Of a stretch of DNA of 16,381 nucleotides, positions 1 to 7,165 are shown in pieces. Below the pieces are notes generated by a model. That model saw only the letters and a list, made by a program, of their open reading frames with translations, ran no database searches and was not told the origin of the DNA. Position 1 is the stretch's first letter. Each line of letters opens with the position of its first letter. Origin of the DNA: JBBRUG01 sp038247995 (GTDB lineage: Bacteria; Chloroflexota; Chloroflexia; Chloroflexales; Chloroflexaceae); NCBI GenBank assembly GCA_038247995.1, contig JBBRUG010000114.1, positions 1 through 16,381 of the forward strand, given 5' to 3'. The position numbers were made by a program, and so were the translations under genes.

Positions 1-71
1 TCGTCGAGCAACTTGGTCCAATCCAACTCATCTTGCTCGTCCAGCGTCACCTGTTCTGGGTGCATGGACAT
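1..71 (-). CDS. Partial 5' end of an unidentified protein-coding gene
   Basis: The gene is cut by the window edge, so only 23 codons are visible. They read MSMHPEQVTLDEQDELDWTK and then LLD, an acidic, hydrophilic N-terminus with no signal peptide or membrane segment. Start choice: a perfect AGGAGG (positions 86-81 on the minus strand) lies 9 nt upstream of the ATG at 71. A second in-frame ATG at 65 is possible but would be 15 nt away. A consensus promoter and a long leader with an internal terminator precede it, so its expression is probably set by attenuation. I do not recognise the product from this fragment. Confidence 0.75.
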   Translation of the reverse strand, partial: MSMHPEQVTLDEQDELDWTKLLD

Positions 72-340
72 GTGTGCGTGCCTCCTACCAAAGAATTTGG
101 GTGTGTTGTCGTGCCTGGTCGCCCACTAAAAACGCGCCACCTGGAACAGGTAGGCGCGAAGACTCTTTTCGCGATTTCGTGCGACCACCACTGAGCTGTG
201 CAACCTGTAACAGCTTTCGAGGAACGTCGCCGGCGCCTACATGAGGCTCCGCATTATGGCTGGCTCTCCTTTGCCATCGGATGGACAAATACTGGCTGGA
301 GGGTCAACCGTGGCGGAAGACAACACTATGTTTTACAATG
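72..340 (-). promoter_or_regulatory. Candidate cis-regulatory leader RNA with antiterminator/terminator choice, class not recognised
   Basis: This is the inferred 5' UTR between the consensus promoter and the left-edge gene. In minus-strand order it contains three elements. First is a hairpin AGCTGT/ACAGCT whose 10-nt loop includes ACAGGT. Second is a hairpin CGCGAA/TTCGCG (173-168 with 160-155). Third is an intrinsic terminator (158-127). The second hairpin shares CGCG with the terminator's 5' arm, so the two cannot form together. The ACAGGT loop is complementary to ACCTGT in that same arm. This layout is typical of riboswitch or protein-controlled attenuators. I looked for T-box, TPP, SAM, FMN, cobalamin, glycine, lysine, M-box and PyrR signatures and found none convincing. 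Confidence 0.55.
127..158 (-). terminator. Intrinsic terminator inside the 5' leader (attenuator)
   Basis: Read on the minus strand, CGCGCC pairs with GGCGCG and ACCT pairs with AGGT across a GTTCC loop, with one unpaired T. This gives a 10-bp GC-rich stem followed directly by TTTTT. It ends 56 nt before the start codon at 71 and lies downstream of the only strong promoter, so it would cut off transcription before the gene unless an alternative fold prevents it. Confidence 0.75.
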
Positions 341-346
341 CGTGGG

Positions 347-375
347 ATTATAGGTCACGCTTGTGAAAATGTCAA
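347..375 (-). promoter_or_regulatory. Consensus sigma70-type promoter for the left-edge minus-strand gene
   Basis: On the minus strand TTGACA (375-370) is followed after exactly 17 nt by TATAAT (352-347), a full match to both consensus hexamers at the optimal spacing. Transcription should begin near 340. That gives a leader of about 270 nt before the ATG at 71. The divergent metalloenzyme gene starts at 438, so the two genes share this intergenic region. Confidence 0.85.
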
Positions 376-437
376 CAGCAGCCCACCGATTGTTTGTGCA
401 GCTTATCCAAGCGGATCCAGTAGAGACGTACCACTAA

Positions 438-1343
438 ATGGCAATTATTTTTGTCTTCCTCGACGGCCTTGGCCTAGCTCCTGCCGCGTCAACCAATCCG
501 CTTGCAGAAGCACCAATGCCGGTGCTCCGCGCTCTGTTAGGCGGGCCGCTCACGAGCGAACAGGTGCAAGAGCGATCCACGCTGCTGCTGCGCCCGATCG
601 ATGCAACCCTCGGGGTTGACGGGTTGCCGCAGAGCGGCACAGGCCATGTTGCGCTGCTGGTTGGGGTCAATGCGCCGGCGTTACACGGCAAACACCAGCC
701 GTATTTTCCGCCGGTTGCCTTACGCCCACTGCTCGCCGAACAGTCGATCTTTCGCCGTGCGCGTGCCGCCGGTCTGCGCGCTGCTTTTGCCAACGCATTC
801 TCAGCTGGTTACTGGCAAGCGATCGAGACGCGGCGCATCCGCCGCTCGGCAAGTATTATCGCCGCCGAAGGCGCCGATCTGCACTTGCGCACCCTGGATG
901 ATCTTGCCGCCGGCACAGCGCTGAGTTGGGATATTACCGGCGAGGCGGTGCATCATCGCGGCGAAGGGCTGGCAATCCCGCAAATCGATCCGACCGAGGC
1001 CGGCCGACGGCTGAGCAACCTGGCGCATACGAATGAGTTGGTCTTCTTTGAAAGTTTCCTGCCCGATCTGGCGGCCCACGGGCGACTTGGCCCCGATGCC
1101 GTACCCGAGACGCTGCGCCGAATCGACGCACTGATCGGCGGCCTGCTTGCGACGTGTAAGCCTACAGACACCCTGCTGATTACCAGCGACCACGGCAACC
1201 TGGAAGACACGAGCACCCGCATCCATACGCGCAACCCAGTGCCGCTCCTCGTGGTTGGGCCGGCAGTGCCTAAATTCGCCGGAGTGCAACGGATCGATCA
1301 GATCGCTGATGCGATTATGGCGCATATGATTGCCCAGGCGTAG
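438..1343 (+). CDS. Alkaline-phosphatase-superfamily metalloenzyme (iPGM/phosphopentomutase-like core)
   Basis: This is a 301-residue cytosolic protein with the two-metal active-site pattern of the alkaline phosphatase superfamily. D9-G10 sits in the first strand (FLDGLG). QSGTGH at 65-70 supplies a probable Thr/Ser nucleophile. D210 and H214 come next (FLPDLAAHG), then D251-H252 (SDHGN) and H263 (HTRNPVP). SDHGN and the HT-NPVP motif are very like cofactor-independent phosphoglycerate mutase. At 301 residues, however, it is far shorter than iPGM (about 510), which suggests the inserted transferase domain is largely missing. Homologues are usually annotated only as 'metalloenzyme domain protein', so a phosphomutase or phosphohydrolase role is inference. 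The ATG at 438 has only a weak Shine-Dalgarno, but it opens directly on the conserved first strand. The downstream gene is convergent. Confidence 0.85.
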   Translation: MAIIFVFLDGLGLAPAASTNPLAEAPMPVLRALLGGPLTSEQVQERSTLLLRPIDATLGVDGLPQSGTGHVALLVGVNAPALHGKHQPYFPPVALRPLLAEQSIFRRARAAGLRAAFANAFSAGYWQAIETRRIRRSASIIAAEGADLHLRTLDDLAAGTALSWDITGEAVHHRGEGLAIPQIDPTEAGRRLSNLAHTNELVFFESFLPDLAAHGRLGPDAVPETLRRIDALIGGLLATCKPTDTLLITSDHGNLEDTSTRIHTRNPVPLLVVGPAVPKFAGVQRIDQIADAIMAHMIAQA

Positions 1344-1378
1344 GGCGTAGGGACGAAGCGTGCTTCGTCCCTACGCCC
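1343..1378. repeat. Perfect 17-bp inverted repeat between convergent genes
   Basis: Positions 1343-1359 and 1362-1378 are exact reverse complements separated by 2 nt. The arm reads GGGCGTAGGGACGAAGC. The left arm begins on the last base of the metalloenzyme's TAG, and the right arm contains the TAG of the minus-strand membrane protein gene. No T-tract follows on either strand, so it is not a textbook rho-independent terminator. It could still act as a bidirectional 3'-end hairpin, or be a REP/MITE-like dispersed palindrome. Confidence 0.8.
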
Positions 1379-4300
1379 ATGAGCGCAATTCAAGCATCCA
1401 GGTGCGGCCGAGACGCACGAGGCGTTCCTGGTGGCGTTCAAGCACCACATAAGCTGCGATCATCAGGATGCCGAAGATGCCCAGTAGCACCCACTGATTA
1501 AAGCCCCGCGAAACCTCCAGGGCCAGCCAGGTTGCACCGGCCACAAAAAAGGCTACACCCATCACGAAGGGCACGCGCAACCGCAGCAGCACGCCATAGG
1601 CGACCATAAGCAGCGCTTCGCCGAAGAGCAGCAGTTCGTAACCCGGCCCGCCGGGAATACGCAGCGCCTGAGCAAAACTGGTGCCCAGGATCAACAGGGC
1701 AGCGGCAAGCTCCAGCACTTGCGAGGCGCGCCGCCGGCCCTGGAATTGACGCAGGCCGGCTGCCAGTGCCAGCAGATAGAGCCCGGCCGGAATAACGTAC
1801 CACTGCGGTTCGGCTACACCCAGGTCGGCCAGGCGACAAAGCGCAGCGCCGACAAACGCCGCACCGGCAGCATAGCCAAGGTTGAGCATCCTCATCCGTA
1901 TGGCGACCGTTGCCCAGAGCAACGCGAGGTTTACCAGCGCGAGCGCAGCCTGCGTAAATTGAAGCCGCTCCAGTGCGGGAACATTCCCATATTGGACCAG
2001 CAGCGCCAGGCCGCCCACAAGCGCCACACCAATTGTCGTTGGGCGGCGCCAGAAAGCGAAACCCAGGCGTTCGAGCACCAAGCCAAGCAGCCCAAACGCG
2101 ATCAGCGCCAGCGGCAGCCATGCCGTCATCCAATCTTGGTTCAACCCTTGCGCTGCACCAAATGTGAAGAAGCTCAACACGCTCAAGCCAAGCGCACCCC
2201 AGATGCCAGCCTCCTGCCGCTCGATGCTGCTGAGCACGGCCACCAGCACGGCGAGGCCGAGGGCCACTGCGGCAATCCGTTCAGGGGTGCTCAGGGCTAG
2301 CAGCAGGGCGCTCAGCCCCATTAGCGCCGCAGCCAGATAGATGGCCAGGCCGATGTAACCCAGGCGCGCACGCGCAGTGCGCCGCAAGCCGGCAGCGAGG
2401 CCGCCCTCGATCGTGGCCAGCGTGAAGGCCACGCTAATGATTAGCACGAACGGGAACGGCTCGTCGGGTAGGATGAAGACGCTCAACAGCGCCAGGTTGC
2501 CTGCCGTAACTGCGGGCAACGCAGCCCAGGGCTGACGCTCGCGCAGGCCGCCCACAACCCAGAACAAGCCCCAGAGCGTGAACGCCAGGCTCAAGCCGGC
2601 AACATCCTCGTTCCACAGATGCAATCCACCAAGCAGCACGCCACTGACGAGGCCGACGGCAAGCGGCGGCAGGCGCAATGGCGCATCCCAAACGCGGGTT
2701 GCGCGATTCGGGCTGCGCGAAAGCGCCCAACCGAAGATCGCCAGGCCAAGCGCGGCGCAGGTGGCCACAAGCAGCCGGGTCGTAAGGTTCAGTTCGTAGA
2801 CGCTATGTACGCCGGCCAGGCCGAGCGCCAGCAATGGCCACGTAAGCCAGGCCGCCAGGGCGCTCTGCACGAGCGTGGCGATCACGATCAGCAAGGCCAG
2901 CAGCGTGAAGGCGACAATCGCCAGCACCGCCGGTTCGGTGATGGCCAGCGCCAACGCGCCGAATCCACTCAGCGCCAGGGCTACATAGCTACACAGCACA
3001 AGACCGTGGCGGAACCTATTCGCCTGTGCCGCCGGACGCAGCACGAGCGCCAGGCTTCCCTGCGCCCAGGCTAGAACGGCCAGCGCAATCCCGGATTGGG
3101 CGAATGGCAGCGCCGGGAAGCGCCAGGCGATACCTTGCAGCAGTGCCAGATCAAGGCAGATCCAGCTCGCCAGGGCGAACCAGGGCAGCCGATAACGCTC
3201 GGTAGCCAGGGCATAGATCGCCGTCAACGCCAACCAGGTAATAGTCAGATGCGCCGGCGAACCACCAGTCTCCATGGGGGCCAAAAGCAGGAGCACAAGC
3301 GCAGCCAGTTCATAGGGCAGAGCAAAAGCCGGCGCACGACGACGCAGCATTAGGCCCGCCAGCCCAAACCCAACGGCCAGCGTGAGGATGAGATAGGCCA
3401 ATCTGCCACCCGGCGCCCAGCCGGTGAAGAAGCCTTCCATCGCCGCAGTAAGCGCGCCGATCATCAGCAACCCAACAGCCGGATAACCTAGCCGGGCTTC
3501 GAGCCAGAGCCGACTGAGCGCGATCAGCAGGCCGCCGAGCGCAACCAGGGTCAGGCATGCGCCGGCTGTGAGGCCGTCGAGCAGAATAACCAGCGCCAGC
3601 AGTGCGGTTACTGTGCCGACGATCGCTGCTGCGATCAGCGCCGGGGCAAGCCACTCCGCGCGCAGGCGGCGGCGCAGGAGTGTTGCACCCAGCGCATACA
3701 AAACGGTATAGCCCAGGCCGAGGAATTGCCAGGCTGTCAGATCGGCGGCGAATACCGAGCGTTCCAGGAAGGCCGGGCCGATAAGTAGGGCGCTGCCAAG
3801 GGCGAGCGTGGCCCAGACCCGCTGGCGCCGGAGCAACGCCTGGCCAATCAAAATCACGGCAAGCAGCAACGCCGCCTGGCGCCAGACATCCGGCGCAAAC
3901 GCGAGTGATGCAGTTGAGCCGAGCACCAGGAGCGCACCGATCGCCTGAAGCGTCACATCGTAGGCGGGGCGCAACCGGCCCGGCCACCAGTATGCGGCAG
4001 CGAAGGCCGGCAGCGCCAGCGCAAGCATAACCAGCCCGAACCAACCGGCGGCAAGCCCGGCGAGGTCAAGTACAGCACCTAACCAGAAGGGTATCAGAAC
4101 CGTAGCGATGCTGAAGCCGGCTAGATCAAGATCGGCTGGGGCGATGGCCAAGCTATCGAGGCGACCACGCCGAGCAGCGCGAAGCAACATGATCCCGCCT
4201 GCAATCATAATCGGCAGCGTGATCCGGGCCTCCTCGGTTGAACGAGCCGCCGCCGCAAGCGCGAGTACTGCCGGGATGAGTGCGACGACGAACGGCGCAA

Positions 4301-5621
4301 ACCAGAGCCGGGGACGCCGGAGGCGGAGGCTTAAAGCCACCTGCAACCCACCTACGGCGAGCAATGCCATTACCGGCGCCTCAACCGGCAGGTTCGGCAC
4401 GTCGAACCAGGCAAACAGGTTGGCATAGACGGCAATCAGGGTGAACAGTGCCGCCGCCCAACTCCAGATTGGGCGATCCTCAAGCCATGCAGCCACGATA
4501 TAAAAAGTGGCGACTGCCGCCCCTGCTCCGGCCCCCGCCTCGACGCTGACCTGAGGCGCAAACCAGAGGGCCGAGGCGAAAACGACAGCCAGCGGAGCGC
4601 CGATGTGGGCTGTCCAGTATGGGCCGGCAGCAAGATCAGGCCGACCAAACACTTTCAAGCGCTGTGCCAGGAAGAGATAAATCGTCAGCAAGCCGAGCAA
4701 CCAGGTTGGCAGCCAGTTTAGCGGCACCCCGCTAAGGCCAGCGAGCAGCGCATTCGCGCCGGCCAGGCCGGCAGCAACGCTATAGAAGCTGTTGCGGGTA
4801 CGCCATGCCGCAACGCTATAAATCGGCAGACAAGCCAGGGCCACAAAAAGCCAGCCGATACGCGGCGCCAGATCAAGCATGCCGGGGCGCGTGAAGGCAA
4901 AAGCAACGACCGGCACCAATAATCCGGCCACCGCTTGCAAATTCGCCCCGGCACGAGCCAGATCGGGCCGACCGGTCATCCAGGCGCCGCCACCCCAAAT
5001 TGCCGCCGTGATCCCGGCCAATAACGCCGTTTGAATAGGCGGGGCAAAACTCGCCCAGTTGAAGACCACCAGCGTGACGCCTGAGAGCACCAACAAAAAC
5101 GTTCCCAGATAGAGCAAGGTTCGGCGGGTGCCGAGCGCCAGAAGTGCGCTTGCCAGACGGCGGCGAGGCGGTGCAGGTGGGGCGGCGGGCCCGTGCCGGC
5201 TAGCAGTCGGTTCCGGCCCGGTGGAGGTGATCGGTAGGTCGGCGGCATGCTCCGCAGGCGCAGCCCGCGCTGGAGCGGAACCAACTGCCGCCGCAGGCTC
5301 AGGTGCAGCGACAGGCGGGGGAGTTGCGTCGGGCAGCGGCGCAGCTGGAGCAGGCGCGTTAGCAACACTTGGCGGCGCAAGAATGGCAGCCCGATCAGCC
5401 TCGATCAGCGCATAGACCTCTTCGGCAACGTCGGCGGGCAGGCGTTCGGCAGCAACCCAGGCGTCAAGCTGCTCGGCCATATCGTTGAGATAAAGCTTGC
5501 GGTCACGGGGAGCGGGAGCCGCAGATGGACGCGAGGATCTCCCGAGGGCCAGGCCGAGCAAGAGGCCGGGTAACCCACCGACACAGAGAAGTACGCCGAA
5601 ACCAAACAGCAACCATTCCAT
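1371..5621 (-). CDS. Giant polytopic membrane protein (DUF2157/SCO7613-like), function unknown
   Basis: This 1416-residue protein consists almost entirely of hydrophobic helices. It opens with one membrane segment (about residues 3-26). A short soluble stretch resembling a helical pair follows (about 42-82, LNDMAEQLDAWVAAERLP...), then a Pro/Ala-rich linker (about 85-155). From about residue 160 to the end there is an uninterrupted run of roughly 35-42 predicted membrane segments with only short Arg-rich loops. The architecture resembles very large DUF2157 or SCO7613-type membrane proteins of unknown function. The family assignment is from memory and uncertain. No catalytic motif was recognised. 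Start: GAGGA (5631-5627) lies 5 nt before the ATG at 5621. It stands alone on the minus strand between a convergent and a divergent gene. Confidence 0.85.
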   Translation of the reverse strand: MEWLLFGFGVLLCVGGLPGLLLGLALGRSSRPSAAPAPRDRKLYLNDMAEQLDAWVAAERLPADVAEEVYALIEADRAAILAPPSVANAPAPAAPLPDATPPPVAAPEPAAAVGSAPARAAPAEHAADLPITSTGPEPTASRHGPAAPPAPPRRRLASALLALGTRRTLLYLGTFLLVLSGVTLVVFNWASFAPPIQTALLAGITAAIWGGGAWMTGRPDLARAGANLQAVAGLLVPVVAFAFTRPGMLDLAPRIGWLFVALACLPIYSVAAWRTRNSFYSVAAGLAGANALLAGLSGVPLNWLPTWLLGLLTIYLFLAQRLKVFGRPDLAAGPYWTAHIGAPLAVVFASALWFAPQVSVEAGAGAGAAVATFYIVAAWLEDRPIWSWAAALFTLIAVYANLFAWFDVPNLPVEAPVMALLAVGGLQVALSLRLRRPRLWFAPFVVALIPAVLALAAAARSTEEARITLPIMIAGGIMLLRAARRGRLDSLAIAPADLDLAGFSIATVLIPFWLGAVLDLAGLAAGWFGLVMLALALPAFAAAYWWPGRLRPAYDVTLQAIGALLVLGSTASLAFAPDVWRQAALLLAVILIGQALLRRQRVWATLALGSALLIGPAFLERSVFAADLTAWQFLGLGYTVLYALGATLLRRRLRAEWLAPALIAAAIVGTVTALLALVILLDGLTAGACLTLVALGGLLIALSRLWLEARLGYPAVGLLMIGALTAAMEGFFTGWAPGGRLAYLILTLAVGFGLAGLMLRRRAPAFALPYELAALVLLLLAPMETGGSPAHLTITWLALTAIYALATERYRLPWFALASWICLDLALLQGIAWRFPALPFAQSGIALAVLAWAQGSLALVLRPAAQANRFRHGLVLCSYVALALSGFGALALAITEPAVLAIVAFTLLALLIVIATLVQSALAAWLTWPLLALGLAGVHSVYELNLTTRLLVATCAALGLAIFGWALSRSPNRATRVWDAPLRLPPLAVGLVSGVLLGGLHLWNEDVAGLSLAFTLWGLFWVVGGLRERQPWAALPAVTAGNLALLSVFILPDEPFPFVLIISVAFTLATIEGGLAAGLRRTARARLGYIGLAIYLAAALMGLSALLLALSTPERIAAVALGLAVLVAVLSSIERQEAGIWGALGLSVLSFFTFGAAQGLNQDWMTAWLPLALIAFGLLGLVLERLGFAFWRRPTTIGVALVGGLALLVQYGNVPALERLQFTQAALALVNLALLWATVAIRMRMLNLGYAAGAAFVGAALCRLADLGVAEPQWYVIPAGLYLLALAAGLRQFQGRRRASQVLELAAALLILGTSFAQALRIPGGPGYELLLFGEALLMVAYGVLLRLRVPFVMGVAFFVAGATWLALEVSRGFNQWVLLGIFGILMIAAYVVLERHQERLVRLGRTWMLELRSWA

Positions 5622-5794
5622 AGCTTTCCTCGCAAGGACGCACGAGTAGATTGATCCATGTACCGCTTAGCAACGCGGAAAAGAAACGGTCGAAGCGGAG
5701 GCACTTCACCCTCTTTGGTAGTATAAACTATCGCTCTGACCATCCATGGGCACCTGCGGTGAAGATTCTGTATCCGACGGTAGGATGATTTTCC

Positions 5795-5824
5795 CTGATT
5801 CTTGTGCTTCAATCAGCGTATACT
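5795..5824 (+). promoter_or_regulatory. Possible promoter of the riboswitch-antiporter transcript
   Basis: A good -10 hexamer, TATACT (5819-5824), is preceded after 18 nt by a poor -35 match, CTGATT (5795-5800). Transcription would start near 5831, about 34 nt before the Mn2+ riboswitch begins, which is where a riboswitch promoter is expected. The rest of 5622-5794 contains nothing else I can support apart from the upstream region of the divergent membrane protein gene. Confidence 0.4.
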
Positions 5825-5864
5825 ACATGATGGCAGGGTAATCACCCTCGCTCAGACATGGTAA

Positions 5865-5965
5865 TGGTAGGGGAGTAGCCCCTCGCGCTAGCGAGGCGCA
5901 TTGTCGTCAATACGGGGAAACCCCGGCGATGCGAACGTGCAGTATGTACGCGGGCGAGACCACCA
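5865..5965 (+). promoter_or_regulatory. yybP-ykoY manganese riboswitch (aptamer)
   Basis: The sequence carries the conserved landmarks of the yybP-ykoY aptamer in the right order. They are GGGGAGTAG (5870-5878), a hairpin CCTCGC/GCGAGG, GTCGTCAAT (5903-5911), GGGGAAACCCCGGC (5914-5927) and the closing GCGAGACC (5954-5961, family form GCAAGACC). P1 is probably TGGTaGG (5865-5871) with CCACCA (5960-5965). Family knowledge: this class binds Mn2+ and usually turns on genes for metal exporters. Its P1 3' strand is also the 5' arm of the adjacent terminator, which fits an ON switch: Mn2+ stabilises P1 and blocks termination. It stands directly upstream of a CaCA-family antiporter. Confidence 0.9.
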
Positions 5966-5996
5966 CGACGTTGTGCCGTGGTGGCCTCGTTTTTTT
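5955..5996 (+). terminator. Intrinsic terminator, expression platform of the Mn2+ riboswitch
   Basis: CGAG-A-CCACCACG (5955-5967) pairs with CGTGGTGG-C-CTCG (5977-5989), giving a 12-bp stem with one A/C mismatch and a 9-nt loop. Seven T residues (5990-5996) follow. It ends 38 nt before the antiporter start codon. Its 5' arm overlaps the aptamer's closing strand, so aptamer and terminator folds are mutually exclusive. Confidence 0.9.
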
Positions 5997-6034
5997 GTGT
6001 CCACCAGCGGTCGGTAAGGGGAGGCAATAAGCGC

Positions 6035-7135
6035 ATGAGTATTATGACCCTCGTTTTGTTTACATTCGGGCTAGGGTTGCTGGTGCTGGGTGCGGAATGG
6101 CTTGTCCGTGGCGCAGCACGTCTGGCGGCCACGGCGGGCATGTCATCGCTGATGATCGGTTTGACTGTTGTATCGTTCGGAACAAGCGCGCCGGAACTCG
6201 CCGTAAGCACCCAATCGGCAATGAGCGGCCAGGCTGACATTGCCCTAGGCAATGTGATCGGGAGTAACATTTTTAACGTATTGCTGATTCTTGGCCTCTC
6301 GGCGGTGATTACGCCGCTGATCGTACAACGCCAACTCGTGCGGCTGGATCTGCCGGTGATGATCAGTATTTCATTCCTGGTTTTGCTGCTCGGCATTGAT
6401 GGGCAGCTCGGGCGAATTGACGGCTTATTGCTTGTGTCCGGCCTGGTGCTGTATATCGGTTTTCAGATCTGGCAAAGCCGACGCACAAAGGCAGCCGAGG
6501 CAGTCGTAAATACTGAACGCGCTGCTGATGCGCCGGAACCAATTCAGAGCTCACGCCAAATTGTTTGGGATCTCGTGCTTGTAGGCGCCGGGCTAGGCTT
6601 GCTGGTGCTTGGTTCGCGCTGGATGGTCGATGGCGCCGTTGTGATGGCGCGCTACTTCGGCCTAAGCGAACTCGTGATCGGGCTAACGATTATTGCCATA
6701 GGGACATCGTTGCCTGAAGTCGCCGCTTCGATTATTGCCGCCCTGCGTGGTGAGCGCGATATTGCCGTGGGCAATATTGTGGGCAGCAATATTTTCAATA
6801 TTCTGGGCATTCTCGGCATCACGAGCGTGGTGGCACCAAGCGGCATCGGGGTTGCCGCCAGCACGCTGGCATTTGATATCCCGGTGATGATCGCGGTGGC
6901 AGTTGCGTGTCTGCCGATCTTTTTTACCGGCTGGATCATTGCCCGCTGGGAAGGCTGGCTGCTGCTGGGCTACTATGGCGCATACATGACCTATGTACTG
7001 CTCGCCGCCACCCAGCATAACGCCTTGCCGATGGTGGGAACAACCCTGGGACTGGTTGCCTTACCGCTAACGGTGCTGGTGCTGCTGTTTCTCAGTGGGC
7101 GCGCGTACGCCGGCCAACGCCAAACGACGGCGTGA
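6035..7135 (+). CDS. CaCA-family cation/sodium antiporter (YrbG-like), probable Mn2+/Ca2+ exporter
   Basis: This 366-residue inner-membrane exchanger belongs to the Ca2+:cation antiporter superfamily. Both inverted alpha repeats are present. Alpha-1 has GTSAPEL (49-55) and GNVIGSNIFN (72-81); alpha-2 has GTSLPEV (223-229) and GNIVGSNIFN (246-255). Each carries the ion-binding Glu and Asn. A polar loop (about 147-175) separates the two halves, and about ten membrane segments are predicted, the usual size for YrbG-type proteins. The ATG at 6035 is preferred because AAGGGGAGG ends 10 nt upstream. Longer in-frame starts would begin inside the terminator hairpin. The family normally exchanges Ca2+ for Na+ or H+. 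The upstream Mn2+ riboswitch argues that Mn2+ is a relevant substrate here, which is inference. Confidence 0.92.
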   Translation: MSIMTLVLFTFGLGLLVLGAEWLVRGAARLAATAGMSSLMIGLTVVSFGTSAPELAVSTQSAMSGQADIALGNVIGSNIFNVLLILGLSAVITPLIVQRQLVRLDLPVMISISFLVLLLGIDGQLGRIDGLLLVSGLVLYIGFQIWQSRRTKAAEAVVNTERAADAPEPIQSSRQIVWDLVLVGAGLGLLVLGSRWMVDGAVVMARYFGLSELVIGLTIIAIGTSLPEVAASIIAALRGERDIAVGNIVGSNIFNILGILGITSVVAPSGIGVAASTLAFDIPVMIAVAVACLPIFFTGWIIARWEGWLLLGYYGAYMTYVLLAATQHNALPMVGTTLGLVALPLTVLVLLFLSGRAYAGQRQTTA

Positions 7136-7165
7136 GCAATGTAGCCTGTAGATTCGTAAAATCTG

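Noticed and set aside
72..340. T-box leader for the left-edge gene, suggested by an AGGTGG next to the terminator
   Set aside because: The T-box core (AGGGTGG-ACCGCG) is not present. The AGGTGG belongs to the 3' arm of the terminator, the wrong place for a T-box.
72..340. Glycine riboswitch, suggested by GGAGAG and a later GGCGCCGG
   Set aside because: The conserved GCCGAAGG and AGGCAAA segments are missing, and spacing does not fit the known aptamer.
281..619. 112-residue open frame overlapping the start of the metalloenzyme gene
   Set aside because: It has no family features, sits in another frame of a convincing gene and covers the promoter region of the minus-strand gene, so it looks like a chance open frame.
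1719..2300. Long antisense frames (up to 193 residues) across the membrane protein gene
   Set aside because: They are rich in Arg/Gln/Ala and reflect the antisense of Leu/Ala-rich membrane-helix codons. No motifs or ribosome binding sites were seen.
5720..5725. TATACT on the minus strand as the -10 of the giant membrane protein gene
   Set aside because: No acceptable -35 at 16-18 nt and no extended -10 TG, so the promoter could not be supported.
5405..5812. Minus-strand 135-residue frame overlapping the start of the membrane protein
   Set aside because: It is out of frame with the membrane protein, whose own start has a good Shine-Dalgarno. No recognisable domain.
5847..5958. CTCGCTC (5847-5853) with GGGCGAG (5952-5958) as the riboswitch P1 stem
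   Set aside because: In known yybP-ykoY RNAs, P1 flanks GGGGAGTAG and GCAAGACC directly. The TGGTaGG/CCACCA pairing fits that rule better.
5978..6034. Longer N-terminus (19 extra residues) for the CaCA antiporter
   Set aside because: It would start inside the riboswitch terminator and lies upstream of the good Shine-Dalgarno for the ATG at 6035.
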